Positions 32,512 through 42,192 of a stretch of 44,209 nt of DNA are shown here, piece after piece; within the stretch, counting starts at the first letter, position 1, and the number at the start of each line of letters is the position of its first letter. The DNA is from Natronomonas sp. CBA1123 (GTDB taxonomy: Archaea; Halobacteriota; Halobacteria; Halobacteriales; Haloarculaceae). The notes below the pieces were generated by a model. It saw nothing but the letters and a program-made list of their open reading frames with translations, ran no database searches and was not told the origin of the DNA. Location: assembly GCF_009741925.1 (NCBI RefSeq), contig NZ_WPCC01000028.1, positions 1-44,209 of the forward strand, read 5' to 3'. Made by a program: the position numbers and the translations under genes.

Positions 32512-32566
32512 GTGAGGGCTCGGGCCGCCACTCACGTAACTCTAGGGGATTGATTTTCTGAAATTT

Positions 32567-32584
32567 GTAACTACATTCAGTTAC
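32567..32584 (-). terminator. Inverted repeat just after azlD, candidate terminator or operator
   Basis: GTAACT-GAATGT-AGTTAC (minus strand) is a perfect 6-base inverted repeat starting two bases after the azlD stop and followed by ACAAATTT. It may end the azlCD transcript or regulate the DUF2061 gene. Confidence 0.35.
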
Positions 32585-32586
32585 TT

Positions 32587-32916
32587 CTACGGCACCATCT
32601 GCAATCCAACGAGCACCACCATCCCGACGACGATGGTCGCGAAGATGCTCTCGGTCCGCCAGGCGACGACCGCAGCGACGATGGCGGCCAGCAGGCGCTC
32701 GTTGCCGAGCGACACCGCGGGAGACCCTTCGACGAGAACGACTGCTGGGACGACCAGCGCCGCCAACACCGCTGCCGGGACGAACCGAAGCGCCCGTTCG
32801 ACGCCCTCGGGAACCTCCGAGAGGTACTCGAAGAGGAAGATGAAGGAGAACCGAATCAGGAAGGTCCCGACGCCGGCCACGGCGATGGCGAGCCACACCG
32901 TCGCGGAGTCGGTCAC
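32587..32916 (-). CDS. azlD: Branched-chain amino acid exporter subunit AzlD
   Basis: A 109-residue membrane protein with about four helices, the small partner of AzlC. Seen: LAIAVAGVGTFLIRFSFIFLF at the start, then RALRFVPAAVLAALVVP, where the conserved FVP marks AzlD. It begins at a GTG whose bases overlap the azlC stop (GTGA), so the pair is translationally coupled. Length is normal. Confidence 0.88.
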   Translation of the reverse strand: MTDSATVWLAIAVAGVGTFLIRFSFIFLFEYLSEVPEGVERALRFVPAAVLAALVVPAVVLVEGSPAVSLGNERLLAAIVAAVVAWRTESIFATIVVGMVVLVGLQMVP

Positions 32917-33599
32917 CGGAACCACCCCGTTTCGACGACCAATCCGGCAACGACGCCGGTGACGGCGCCGGTGATGAGCCCGAGATTGAGGGGGAGTCCC
33001 GAACCGACGACGGCGATGGAACCGCCGACGCCGGCGGCGACCGCACTCGGCGAGTCGGTAATCGTCGGGACTAAAATCGCGAGGAACGTCAACGGCACGG
33101 CGAACTGAAGCGGCAGCGAGTCGGGGACGCGGGCGCCGACGACGACGCCGACGACTGTACATATTTGCCAGACGACCCACAGCGGCACCGCCGTCCCGAG
33201 GTAGTACCACTTCCGATTGACCGACTCGTCGGCTCGGAACTCGGCCACCGAGAGGGCGTACGCCTGGTCGGTCAGAATATAGGCCATCGCGGCGCGCCAC
33301 CGCGTCGAGAACTCCTGGAGGTACGGCGCCAGCGACGCGCTGTACATCGTCATTCGGAGGTTGATGACGAGGACCGTCACGACGACGACCGCGGCAGGTG
33401 TGTTATCACCGAGCAACTCGATTGCGGCCAGCTGGGAGGCACCGGCGAAGACGAGAACGGACAGTCCGACCGCGTGCAACCCGGAGAGACCGACCCGGAC
33501 GGCCGCCGCACCGGCGACGAGACCGAAGGGAACGATGCCGACCATGACCGGCGCGACGGTCCGGGCGCCATCGAGGAACGACCCACGACGCGAAGACAT
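32913..33599 (-). CDS. azlC: Branched-chain amino acid permease AzlC
   Basis: A 228-residue membrane protein of the AzlC/YgaZ family, exporting branched-chain amino acids with AzlD. Seen: GARTVAPVMVGIVPFGLVAG, VFAGASQLAAIELL and INLRMTMYSASLAPYL, three signatures in family order, then ILTDQAYALS. About five to six further hydrophobic segments follow. It is the first gene of the azlCD pair. Confidence 0.93.
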   Translation of the reverse strand: MSSRRGSFLDGARTVAPVMVGIVPFGLVAGAAAVRVGLSGLHAVGLSVLVFAGASQLAAIELLGDNTPAAVVVVTVLVINLRMTMYSASLAPYLQEFSTRWRAAMAYILTDQAYALSVAEFRADESVNRKWYYLGTAVPLWVVWQICTVVGVVVGARVPDSLPLQFAVPLTFLAILVPTITDSPSAVAAGVGGSIAVVGSGLPLNLGLITGAVTGVVAGLVVETGWFR

Positions 33600-33662
33600 T
33601 ACGCCACGCTACCGGTGGCGGGGATACATGTGTTGTCTTTCGGGGAAGGACAGTCAGTCGGC

Positions 33663-34232
33663 TTACTCTTCGTAGGAGACTTCGGTACCGTCGGCGACTG
33701 GTTGGAGCACGTAGCCACCAGATTGGCCCTGCTTGACCGGCGTGAAGTCCGCGGTGAACACCGTTCGGGTATCCTCTCGAATCTCGAACGATTGGTTGAA
33801 CTTCAGCGGCGCGTTACCGGGCGTGCTCACGTCGGCGTCGCTGCCGTCGTCCAACGTGGCGTCGACGTTCGAGACCTGAATTTTCAGGTATTCGTAATCG
33901 CCTGCATCGATTTCCTGTTCGTCGACGAGTTGCGTGTTGCCGTCCTGCAGTTCGACGAGGTCGGCCTCGGCGTCGTCGACCTCGTAGGTCTCCTCGGCGG
34001 ATTCCTCATCCCCGTCGCCATCGGTTTCGTTCTCGGAATCGCCTCCATCGTCGGAGGCCGGCTTGATTCGTAGTTCGGTGATGGTGACGACACACGACTC
34101 GAAATCCGAAATGTCGCCGGGTTGGTCGGTGACCTGGGTGGCGAGCGTGCCTGTAGCACCGCCGATACAACCGGCCAGCGAGGCGCCCGCGGCGACGCTT
34201 CCAGTCGCGATGAGGTACTCTCGTCGTTGCAT
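33663..34232 (-). CDS. DUF4382-type Tat lipoprotein
   Basis: A 189-residue exported lipoprotein. The N-terminus MQRREYLIATGSVAAGASLAGC has a Tat-like arginine pair and an LAGC lipobox, so it is lipid-anchored outside the cell. The rest has the DUF4382 pattern: TGTLATQVTDQPGDISDF, VVTITELRI, an acidic spacer (about 65-90), then VELQDGNT, IDAGDYEYLKIQVS and a C-terminal VTADF-like strand with LQPVADG. DUF4382 function is unknown. ATG 34232 is chosen for the signal; upstream frame to 34355 is basic. Confidence 0.82.
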   Translation of the reverse strand: MQRREYLIATGSVAAGASLAGCIGGATGTLATQVTDQPGDISDFESCVVTITELRIKPASDDGGDSENETDGDGDEESAEETYEVDDAEADLVELQDGNTQLVDEQEIDAGDYEYLKIQVSNVDATLDDGSDADVSTPGNAPLKFNQSFEIREDTRTVFTADFTPVKQGQSGGYVLQPVADGTEVSYEE

Positions 34233-34299
34233 ACACGTCAGAAATAATCCGTATCGGTTGATAGGTCTGCTGGCCGATTCGCGAGATGGACAGCAGCGG

Positions 34300-34782
34300 T
34301 CAGGCCAACCGCATCTCGTTGCCGCACTCCTTACAGAAGATGGTGAAGCCGTCAACCGGTTCCTCGACGCCGTGCGGCGTCACCTCGCCGCATTCACCGC
34401 AGGGCGCGAACGATTCGAGATCTTCCCAGTTGTGCTGGCTGCCGGGGGCGGCCAACGCGAGGCCGACGACGGTGTCGTCGCTTTTGTTTCGTCCGCACTG
34501 GAACTCGCCGGGGTCGAAGTAGATTATTTCGCCCGCTTCGACCTTGGTTTCCTCGCCATCGGTGCCGTGTTCGAACGTGGCGACGCCTTCCATGATGTAG
34601 AAACACTCCTCTTGGTCGTGGTGGGTGTGGAGGCCGCCCGAAAAGGACTCGCCGGGTTCGAGTTCGTAGTGAACGGCGCTCATCTCTTCGGCGCCGAGAG
34701 CGTCGCTGACGTTGCGGCGCTCGCGGTTGACGCCCATCGGGTGCGGTTCCGGGTCGATGTCGTCGATGGTGACACGTTCCAT
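34300..34782 (-). CDS. Cupin protein with C-terminal zinc ribbon
   Basis: A 160-residue protein. The cupin core (about 35-110) has motif 1, GLHTHHDQEECFYIMEG, with the H-x-H-x4-E metal ligands, but motif 2 (FDPGEFQCGRN) lacks the usual histidine. A zinc ribbon follows with CGECG near 128 and CKECGNE near 151. The fusion suggests a sensor or regulatory protein or a domain that docks on another protein; substrate unknown. It lies 30 bases downstream of the next unknown gene on the same strand. Confidence 0.8.
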   Translation of the reverse strand: MERVTIDDIDPEPHPMGVNRERRNVSDALGAEEMSAVHYELEPGESFSGGLHTHHDQEECFYIMEGVATFEHGTDGEETKVEAGEIIYFDPGEFQCGRNKSDDTVVGLALAAPGSQHNWEDLESFAPCGECGEVTPHGVEEPVDGFTIFCKECGNEMRLA

Positions 34783-34812
34783 ACCGCCACCAGCGAGGGG
34801 CCGACCAAAAGC

Positions 34813-35292
34813 CTACTCCACGGCGAAGGGACTGTCGGATTCCGTCCACTCCCAGCCCGGCAGACGCGTCTGAAAGCCGGCGGCGAGGGCCGCATCGAGG
34901 TCGTCGGCGCCCGCGGCGTCGTCCGCTTCGCCGTGGGTGTGTACGTCCGCGAAGTGAAACGTCGCCTCCGCGAGGGTGGCGTGCGGTTCGCCGCCGGCGA
35001 TGGTCGCCGCGAGTTTGCGGCCGAGGAACTCGTCGACGACGAACCCGGGGTAATCGCCATCACAGTCGAGGTCACGGAGGATGCCACAGAGGGCGGCGAC
35101 GTTGACCGCGCGGTCGCCGTCCGAGAACACCGCGTCGACCTCCCGACGATACTGCTCGGCCGTCACGCGGTCGACCTCGACGCCGAACAGCGGACCGAGA
35201 CGGGACCGAACGTCGTTCATCAGCGCCGGAATCGTCTCGTTTTCGCGGACGCGGGCGCGTTCGGCCGCGACAGTTTCGGGTGTAAGCTCCAT
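34813..35292 (-). CDS. Unidentified acidic soluble protein
   Basis: A 159-residue protein without signal or membrane segment. It begins MELTPETVAAERARVREN and looks largely helical to about residue 90. A central FHFADVHTHGEADDA carries three His residues, and the protein ends LPGWEWTESDSPF. No known domain is recognised. The clear TATA box at 35312-35320 and the close cupin gene downstream (30-base gap) suggest a two-gene transcript. Function not assigned. Confidence 0.75.
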   Translation of the reverse strand: MELTPETVAAERARVRENETIPALMNDVRSRLGPLFGVEVDRVTAEQYRREVDAVFSDGDRAVNVAALCGILRDLDCDGDYPGFVVDEFLGRKLAATIAGGEPHATLAEATFHFADVHTHGEADDAAGADDLDAALAAGFQTRLPGWEWTESDSPFAVE

Positions 35293-35310
35293 GTCTTCCG
35301 TTTGCGAAGG

Positions 35311-35320
35311 ATTTTATATG
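35311..35320 (-). promoter_or_regulatory. TATA box of the unknown/cupin gene pair
   Basis: CATATAAAAT on the minus strand is centred about 24 bases before ATG 35292. It is among the best TATA matches in the window and predicts a leaderless transcript. Confidence 0.65.
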
Positions 35321-35503
35321 AGTGGTGGGTTACGTCCGGGTACGAGCGGGTTTTCCGGTCGTTCCCGCGGTCGAGAGACCACAGTTACCCGTAGATACGA
35401 CATCCATGACCTGTTGTCACACCGCACGCCGGTCGGGCCATCGGCCCACACGAGAAGCGGTGCACCGCGGCGCCGGAACCCCACAACCGAGGCTTTCTAC
35501 ATC

Positions 35504-37422
35504 ATGAGTGCAGTAGAGCGGAAACTCGAAGACATCAAGGAAACGATAGTGAGCGAAGTCCCGAACGACATCTCCATCTCCGACGTGAAGTACGAGGGGC
35601 CGGAGCTCGTCGTCTACACGCGGGACCCCAAGAAGTTCGCCGGCGACGGTGATTTGATTCGGCGGCTGGCGTCGAAACTCCGGAAACGCATCACGGTGCG
35701 ACCGGACCCCGACGTGCTCTCCCGCCCCGAAGAGGCCCGAAAGAAGATTCGGGAGGTCGTTCCCGACGAGGCCGGCATCACGGACCTCGATTTCCACGCC
35801 GACACCGGCGAAGTCGTCATCGAGGCCCAGAAACCCGGGATGGTCATCGGCCGCCACGGGTCGACGCTTCGGGAAATCACCCAACAGGTCGGCTGGACCC
35901 CGGAAGTCGTCCGCACGCCGCCCATCGAATCCGCGACGGTGTCGAACGTCCGGAACTTCCTGAAACAGGAACGCGACGACCGCCGGGACATCCTCGAACG
36001 GGTCGGCCGGCAGATTCACCGCGAGGAGATGTCCGACGACGAGTGGGTCCGCATCACCACGCTGGGTTGCTGTCGGGAGGTCGGCCGCGCGTCGTTCATC
36101 CTCAACACCCCTGAGACGCGCGTCCTCATCGACTGTGGCGACAAACCCGGTGCGAAGGCGAGGTGCCGTACCTCCAAGTGCCGGAGGCGCTCGGCGCCGG
36201 CGCACAGAACATCGACGCCGTCGTCCTCACTCACGCCCACCTCGACCACTCGGCGCTCATCCCGCTTCTGTTCAAGTACGGCTACGATGGCCCCATCTAC
36301 TGTACGGAACCCACCCGCGATTTGATGGGCCTGCTGACGCTGGACTACCTCGACGTGGCCGCAAAGGAGGGTCGGGCCCCGCCGTACGAATCCGAGCAGG
36401 TTCGTGAGGCAATCAAACACTGTATTCCGCTGGAATACGGCGACGTAACGGACATCGCGCCGGACCTCAAACTCACCTTCCACAACGCCGGCCACATCCT
36501 CGGGTCGGCCGTCTCCCACTTCCACGTCGGCGACGGCCTCTACAACGTCGCCTTCTCCGGTGACATCCACTACGACGATACGCGGCTGTTCAACGGCGCG
36601 GTAAACGAGTTCCCACGCGTCGAGACGCTCGTCATGGAGTCGACCTATGGCGGCCGCAACGACTTCCAGACCGACCAAGAAGACTCCGAAGAGGAACTGA
36701 AACGCGTCATCCGCGAGACGACCGAGGAGGGCGGGAAGATACTCATTCCCGCCTTCGCGGTCGGCCGCTCCCAGGAAATCATGCTCGTCCTCGAAGAGGC
36801 GATGCGTAACGGCGAGATTCCGGAGGTCCCGGTCCATCTCGACGGGATGATTTGGGAGGCCACGGCCATCCACACGACCTACCCCGAGTACCTGCGTGAC
36901 GACCTCCGAGACCGCATCTTCCACGACGACGAGAACCCGTTCCTCTCCGAGCAGTTCAACCACATCGACGGCGGCGAGGACGAACGACAGGAGGTCGCCG
37001 ACGGCGGCCCCTGTATCGTGCTGTCGACCTCCGGGATGGTCGAGGGCGGTCCCATCATGTCGTGGCTCAACCACGTCGGTAGCGAGGAGGATTCGACGCT
37101 CGTCTTCGTGGGCTACCAGGCCCAAGGGACGCTGGGCCGACGCATCCAGAACGGTTGGGACGAGATTCCGATGGACGACCGCTCGAACGGCCGCGGCACG
37201 CTGTCTTTGAACATGAACGTCGAGACCGTCGACGGCTTCTCCGGCCATGCCGACCGGCAGGGACTGATGAACTTCGTCCGCACGATGAACCCACGGCCCG
37301 AGAAGGTGTTGTGTGTCCACGGCGACGAGTCCTCCGTTCAGGACCTCTCCTCGGCGCTGTACCACGAGTTCAACATGCGGACGTTCGCGCCGAAGAACCT
37401 CGAAACGTTCCGGTTCAAATAA
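35504..37422 (+). pseudogene. aCPSF1 (FttA) beta-CASP ribonuclease, interrupted by one frameshift
   Basis: Archaeal transcription-termination RNase. From ATG 35504: two KH-like RNA-binding domains (about 1-145; IEAQKPGMVIGRHGSTLREI), then the metallo-beta-lactamase start (TTLGCCREVGRASFIL, LIDCGDKPG). After GDKPGA the frame breaks at about 36154. Restoring one G (GCGGAAGGC) gives EGEVPYLQVPEAL in the frame running to the stop at 37422, total about 639 residues, the usual length. The metal motif H-A-H-L-D-H (about 244-249), SGDIHYDD, ESTYGGRND, the beta-CASP region and the C-terminal HGD/SGHAD motifs are all intact. aCPSF1 is a core archaeal gene, so a sequence error is far likelier than loss. 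Confidence 0.85.
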
Positions 37423-37441
37423 CCACCCGAAGCCGCTACTC

Positions 37442-38068
37442 GTGTCGACTCTCGCCCTCCCACTCGAACTGTTCGAAGTCACCGCAGTAGTCATCGAAGC
37501 GGCGTCACCGCTGGTGTCGGACCTCTCGAAGGAAGTCGCGTCGTTTTTCGCGGCGGTTCTCGACGTGATGGTTCACGCCGTCGAAACCGCGACCGGATGG
37601 ACGGGCCTCGGCATCGTCTTCGTCTACTCGTTTCTCATCGCGTTCATCCTTCCGGGGCCGAGCGAAATCGTCCTTGTCGCGCCGCTGGAACTGGGGCTCT
37701 CGGGGGCGGCGACGCTCGCGCTCATCGTGTTGGTGAGTGCGGTCGGCAAGACCGTCGGCAGCATCGTCGCCTTCCGGGTCGGACAGGGAGTGAAACACTC
37801 CGACCCGGTGGTACAGCGACTCCGGCGTTCGCGGTTCAACGTCATCGAGTGGTCGGAGAAACAGACGGTCAGAATCGCCCGCAAGTGGGGGTACGCCGGC
37901 CTCGCACTCGCCCTCTCGGTTCCCTTCTTCCCGGATACGGTTTCGATATACGCCTTCGCCGTTCTAGAGGAGGACGACCTGAAGTTCGCGCTGGCGACGT
38001 TCGCTGGTAGCCTCGGCCGATTCCTCGTCGTCCTCGCGCTTATCGGCGGCCCGGCGACCCTGCTGTGA
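37442..38068 (+). CDS. DedA/VTT-like (YqaA type) membrane protein
   Basis: A 208-residue protein starting at GTG 37442, 19 bases after the aCPSF1 stop. Seen: hydrophobic helix clusters (about 60-80, 88-112, 150-170 and 178-200) and the VTT/SNARE-associated signatures FILPGPSEIVLVAPLE and RVGQGVKHSD, plus ARKWGYAGLALALSVPFFPD. Proteins of this family act in membrane lipid scrambling or homeostasis (known for DedA/VTT proteins; role here not shown). An alternative start is ATG 37568, which would lose the first segment. Confidence 0.75.
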   Translation: MSTLALPLELFEVTAVVIEAASPLVSDLSKEVASFFAAVLDVMVHAVETATGWTGLGIVFVYSFLIAFILPGPSEIVLVAPLELGLSGAATLALIVLVSAVGKTVGSIVAFRVGQGVKHSDPVVQRLRRSRFNVIEWSEKQTVRIARKWGYAGLALALSVPFFPDTVSIYAFAVLEEDDLKFALATFAGSLGRFLVVLALIGGPATLL

Positions 38069-38188
38069 GCGGTGGCGAGGAACCGAGGCGGGTCGGAACT
38101 GACTCCGTCAGCAGACAGGCCAGTGGACGTTCGGACCGACCGAAGGCGTCCTCTGTGTCGTGTTGTACCTCCCGTCGTTTTTCATCGG

Positions 38189-39964
38189 CTAGGTGCGGTC
38201 GTCGAGCCACAGGATGCCGGCGCCCACCACCCCGAGTGAGATAACGACCGTGCCGCCGGCAACCGCGAACAACCCTAATTGCTGTTCGAAGAGGTACAGC
38301 ACACCACCGAACAGGACGAGAACACCCCCGGAAAGCCCCGTACCGAGAACCAACTGCACCGTACCGTTGTCGGTAGTCCGGTCGGTCCGGGACAACAAGT
38401 CCGGCATGAAAAACATGACAACGCCACCGACGGCGACGGCCACGAACTCGGCCGTCGGAAGCAGTGGTTGGTCCAAGGCGTCGAACAGCACCTGAACCCA
38501 CAGGAGTTGGAGGAGGTACGCACCCGGGAGCGCGTAGGTCTCCGTCCACGGCGGTTGGGGGTCCGCTCGAAGCGTCCAGCGAACGGCCCACACCGTGAGA
38601 CCGAGTGCGAGCGGCCACGCGACCGCGAACGCCGCATTCGGCAGGAACGGCACCGTCTCTTGGCGGCCTATCCAGAAGAAAACCGGAAACAGCGCGACGA
38701 ACGCTGTCGGTACGAGCAACACGCCCGGCGGTCTGGTCGCTGGAGCGGGAAGCGATTCCGCCGCCACGCTCGCGGTTCCGGGCCGGCGCCGCTCCCAGTC
38801 CTGGAGGAACTGCGGGACGCGTTCGGTCTCTCGGACCCAAAACCAGAGGCTGAACAGACCGGGAACGGTGGCACACAGCAGGTACCCAGCAATGTTCCAC
38901 CGGGTGAGAACCGAGATGCGCGCAGAGAGGAACACGTCGGGACGGTAGATAGCGATGAACACGAACAGTGCAATCGCCACGAAGGACAGTAGCGTAAGAA
39001 GCATCGAAAGCAGCGTTCCCACGATGAAAAACGGCGCTACCATCAGCCCCTTTCGACTGGTGGAGACGTACTTCAGCACTCGGTAGAACCGCATCTCGAT
39101 GTCGACGGCCCGGTCTCGAATCCCGGTTCCGCTGGGGCCGACGCCGCCGGGTAGTCGCTTCCCAACCGCGGGCGCCGCCACGCCGACCAACACGACGACC
39201 TGCGGGAGCGGAAACAGGATACCGACGAACCCGACGGCCATCGAGAGGAACAGACAGACGGCGACCAAAACGAGGGTACAGGAGACGACCCCGAGGCCGT
39301 TGCTGACGGGGCCAACCCAGTCCTCACGCGTAAGGTCATCGTGTATCTCCGCCTGCTTTTCGTCGGTGGGAGAGCCAGGGCGAATCTGGTCCATGAACTC
39401 GACCCGGTCGTCGATAGCAGCGTCTCGCCACCACGTCCAGTGGAGGTAGGCGGCGATGAGCGTGCTGCTGGCAAGAATCCAGCCGACAAAGACGAAAACG
39501 AACACCTCCGGTCGTGTCATCACCGACGCGACCACAGCAGGGAGCACCGACCGACTGAACACGCCCGGCATCTGGTCGGCGAGTGGAACGGCGAACACAC
39601 AGACGAGGACGGTAGCCAGCAGACGGAATCGCCGGCGACCGATGACCGAGGCCGCCGGGTCGGCATCCGAGAACAGCCGCGGGAGGAGTTGGTAGACGAG
39701 GTACCCCAACAACAGCCAGTCGAACCCCGCACCGACGAGACGGAGTTCTTCTCCGCTGACCGCCAATGCGGCGAGGACAAAGGGAACGACGGTAGCATCG
39801 GCCAGTAGGTCGCCGAATCGGCCAGCAACCGACGTGAGTCCATCGGGGAGGGCCCGAAAGAGGAGACTGTTGCCCGCCAGCGTCGCGAGGACGCGTCGCG
39901 GCGTCGCGACAGCCGCGGTGAGGGCGCTCCTAACCGCCGTCGTCGAGGCGTTCAGCCGTCCCAT
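38189..39964 (-). CDS. Large polytopic membrane protein, unknown function
   Basis: A 591-residue protein with about twelve hydrophobic segments and little soluble sequence except a hydrophilic loop at about 185-225 (RVEFMDQIRPGSPTDEKQAE) and a Pro/Ala-rich loop at about 395-412. No transporter signature, nucleotide-binding or metal motif is recognised. The N-terminal 35 residues carry several Arg residues, placing them in the cytoplasm. Codon use looks normal for the neighbourhood. It is convergent with the DedA-like gene and could be a lineage-specific transporter or channel. Confidence 0.78.
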   Translation of the reverse strand: MGRLNASTTAVRSALTAAVATPRRVLATLAGNSLLFRALPDGLTSVAGRFGDLLADATVVPFVLAALAVSGEELRLVGAGFDWLLLGYLVYQLLPRLFSDADPAASVIGRRRFRLLATVLVCVFAVPLADQMPGVFSRSVLPAVVASVMTRPEVFVFVFVGWILASSTLIAAYLHWTWWRDAAIDDRVEFMDQIRPGSPTDEKQAEIHDDLTREDWVGPVSNGLGVVSCTLVLVAVCLFLSMAVGFVGILFPLPQVVVLVGVAAPAVGKRLPGGVGPSGTGIRDRAVDIEMRFYRVLKYVSTSRKGLMVAPFFIVGTLLSMLLTLLSFVAIALFVFIAIYRPDVFLSARISVLTRWNIAGYLLCATVPGLFSLWFWVRETERVPQFLQDWERRRPGTASVAAESLPAPATRPPGVLLVPTAFVALFPVFFWIGRQETVPFLPNAAFAVAWPLALGLTVWAVRWTLRADPQPPWTETYALPGAYLLQLLWVQVLFDALDQPLLPTAEFVAVAVGGVVMFFMPDLLSRTDRTTDNGTVQLVLGTGLSGGVLVLFGGVLYLFEQQLGLFAVAGGTVVISLGVVGAGILWLDDRT

Positions 39965-40029
39965 CCCGGGGGAAACTCACAGGCACCAACAGCAAAAGCC
40001 TACGGGACCGTTCGGCGCACGAGCGCCCG

Positions 40030-41376
40030 TCAGCGGCGCCGTCTCGACACCCGCTCTTCGGCGGTTTCGCTCGTGACGACCTCGTACAGCAAAGCGCGTC
40101 CCCCGTCGTCTTTCGGTCGGAGGATTCGGCCGAGACGCTGGGTGAACTCGCGTTCGGAGCCGCTTCCGGACAGCACGACGGCGACGTTGGCGTCGGGCAC
40201 GTCGACGCCCTCGTCTAAGACGTTCGCGGCGACGACACGGGAGTACTCGCCCCGGCGAAAGCGCTCCAGAATTTCGCGTCGTTCCTCCGCGCCGGTTTCG
40301 TTGGTTATCGGCGGGATGAGAAAGCGCTCGGCGAGGTCGTAGACGAGGTCGGTAAAGGCGGTGAAGACGATGACGCGGTCCTCGCGGTGGCGCTCGAGGA
40401 TGTCGGCCAATCTCTCGACCTTGCGGTCGGCGTTCATCATCACCTCGCGAGCGCGCTGTTTGGCGAGCAGCGCCTCGCGGGCCCGGGGGTCGGTCCCCGA
40501 CCGCTTGACGAGTTCCTGGTAGTCGCTGCCGCTCCGGAGCTGGATGTTCGATTCCTTGAGGTAGTCGGTGAAGATGCCCTGGTGTTCCTCGTATCGTTCG
40601 CGCTCCGCGGCTGTGAGTTCGACCTCGATGCGGCGGATGTCGTAATCGGCGAGGTGTTCGCCGGCGAGGTCATCCGCCGACCGGCGATAGACCACCGACC
40701 CGACCAGTTCCTCGATTGCCTCGTGGGCACCGTCGGGGCGTTCGAACGTCGCGGTGAGGCCGAGTCGGGCCGGAGCCGCCATCAGACGCGCGATATCCCG
40801 ATACCCCTCGCCGCCGAGGTGATGGACCTCGTCGAAGACGAGCAGTCCGAAGCGGTCGCCCAACTCGTCGGCCCGGAGGTACGCCGAGTCGTAGGTGCCG
40901 ACGGTGATGGCCTCGACGCGCTGTTCGCCGCCGCCCAACTGACCGATTGGGCAGTCGAACTCCGCTCGGAGTTCGCCACGCCACTGTTCGAGCAAGTCGA
41001 TGGTCGGCACGACGACCAGCGTCGCGGTGTCGAGGGCAGCCATCGCGGCGATGGCGACGACCGTTTTGCCGCTGCCGGTCGGGAGTTCGAGGGTGCCGCG
41101 GTCGTTGGCCTCGCGCCAGGCATCGAGGGCTTCCTGCTGGTAGGACCGGAGTTCGTACGTCGTCGAGAGGTCGCCGACATCGGGCGTATCGAGAACGCGG
41201 TCCTCGACGGCGAGGCCGCGATTGTGACACGTCGACAGCAGAAACGGGTACCGGAAGGCGGGGGCGCGACGGCTCTTCGAGCGCTCGTCGACCTCGACGA
41301 ACGACAGGCCATCGAGTGCCTCGCCGTCGGCCCCGTCGACGCGTATCGTCCCCTCGTCGTAACGCAGCGTGACCAC
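40030..41376 (-). CDS. rad25: XPB/Rad25-type DNA helicase
   Basis: A 448-residue SF2 helicase. Seen: a short N-terminal damage-recognition-like domain (1-72), Q-motif region LRSYQQEALDAW, Walker A LPTGSGKT (98-105), DEVHH (182-186), motif III LTATFERPDG, and a second RecA domain with VIVFTAFTD, DEGVDVP and QRLGRILRP. Archaeal XPB often works with the Bax1 nuclease, not seen in this window. The start is GTG 41376, supported by an AATTAA box 27 bases upstream. It is divergent from grpE. Confidence 0.92.
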   Translation of the reverse strand: MVTLRYDEGTIRVDGADGEALDGLSFVEVDERSKSRRAPAFRYPFLLSTCHNRGLAVEDRVLDTPDVGDLSTTYELRSYQQEALDAWREANDRGTLELPTGSGKTVVAIAAMAALDTATLVVVPTIDLLEQWRGELRAEFDCPIGQLGGGEQRVEAITVGTYDSAYLRADELGDRFGLLVFDEVHHLGGEGYRDIARLMAAPARLGLTATFERPDGAHEAIEELVGSVVYRRSADDLAGEHLADYDIRRIEVELTAAERERYEEHQGIFTDYLKESNIQLRSGSDYQELVKRSGTDPRAREALLAKQRAREVMMNADRKVERLADILERHREDRVIVFTAFTDLVYDLAERFLIPPITNETGAEERREILERFRRGEYSRVVAANVLDEGVDVPDANVAVVLSGSGSEREFTQRLGRILRPKDDGGRALLYEVVTSETAEERVSRRRR

Positions 41377-41400
41377 ACCGGCGTTCGGCGACCGGTCGGC

Positions 41401-41406
41401 TTAATT
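41401..41406 (-). promoter_or_regulatory. TATA-like box of the XPB helicase gene
   Basis: AATTAA is centred about 27 bases before GTG 41376, so the GTG is the likely leaderless start. Confidence 0.5.
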
Positions 41407-41443
41407 CCACGGTTCACCGACTGCGGTGCGACCGCTTTCTCAA

Positions 41444-41451
41444 CCCTTATT
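41444..41451 (+). promoter_or_regulatory. TATA-like box of grpE
   Basis: CCTTATTG is centred about 28 bases before ATG 41476, which predicts a leaderless grpE transcript. It shares the 99-base divergent gap with the helicase promoter. Confidence 0.5.
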
Positions 41452-41475
41452 GCCGGCCGAGGACACGCTTCGGGT

Positions 41476-42096
41476 ATGAGCGATACGGAGCGAGAGGAGG
41501 CCGCCAACGGTGAGGCACTCGACGCCGAGGAGCCAACCGAGGCCGAGGACCCCGAGTCCGTCGACGAGGAGACGGCCGATGTCGACGCCATCGCCGAGCG
41601 CGTCGCGGATGCCGACCCTGAGGAAATCGCCGAGGAAATCGCCGCGCTGCGGGAGCGAAACGACGACCTCGAACTCGAACGCGACGACCTCGAATCACGG
41701 CTGAAGCGCAAGCAGGCGGAGTTCCAGAACTACAAGAAGCGACAGGAGAAGCGCCGCGAGCAGGAGCGCGCTCGCGCGACCGAGGACCTCGTGACCCGGC
41801 TGTTGGAGGTGCGGGACAACCTCAAGCGCGCGCTCGAACAGGACGACGACGCCGACATCCGCGAGGGCGTCGAGGCCACCTTCCGGCAACTCGACGAGAC
41901 GCTCGCGGCCGAGAACGTCGAACCCATCGAACCCGAACCCAGTTCGGAGGTAGACCCCCAGCGCCACGAGGTGCTGTTGAAGGTCGAAAGCGACCAACCG
42001 GCCGGCACCGTCGACTCGGTCCAGCGACCCGGCTACGAGATGGCCGGAAAGGTGCTCCGGGCCGCACAGGTCACCGTCGCCGAGGAAGGCGAATAG
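41476..42096 (+). CDS. grpE: Nucleotide exchange factor GrpE
   Basis: A 206-residue cochaperone that releases ADP from DnaK. Seen: acidic N-terminal 45 residues, a long coiled coil (about 48-110; [20 protein letters not shown], then [13 protein letters not shown]), and the C-terminal beta domain with [14 protein letters not shown] and the GrpE signature ending [18 protein letters not shown]. It lies 133 bases before dnaK on the same strand, the usual haloarchaeal arrangement. Confidence 0.95.
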   Translation: MSDTEREEAANGEALDAEEPTEAEDPESVDEETADVDAIAERVADADPEEIAEEIAALRERNDDLELERDDLESRLKRKQAEFQNYKKRQEKRREQERARATEDLVTRLLEVRDNLKRALEQDDDADIREGVEATFRQLDETLAAENVEPIEPEPSSEVDPQRHEVLLKVESDQPAGTVDSVQRPGYEMAGKVLRAAQVTVAEEGE

Positions 42097-42192
42097 CGCT
42101 TCTGTTTATATTTCTCGGTCACCAATACCGGATGTTCAGAAAACCGCCGGAAGGAGCCGTGACGGCGACAAGCGTGAGTCACCGTATCTAGC

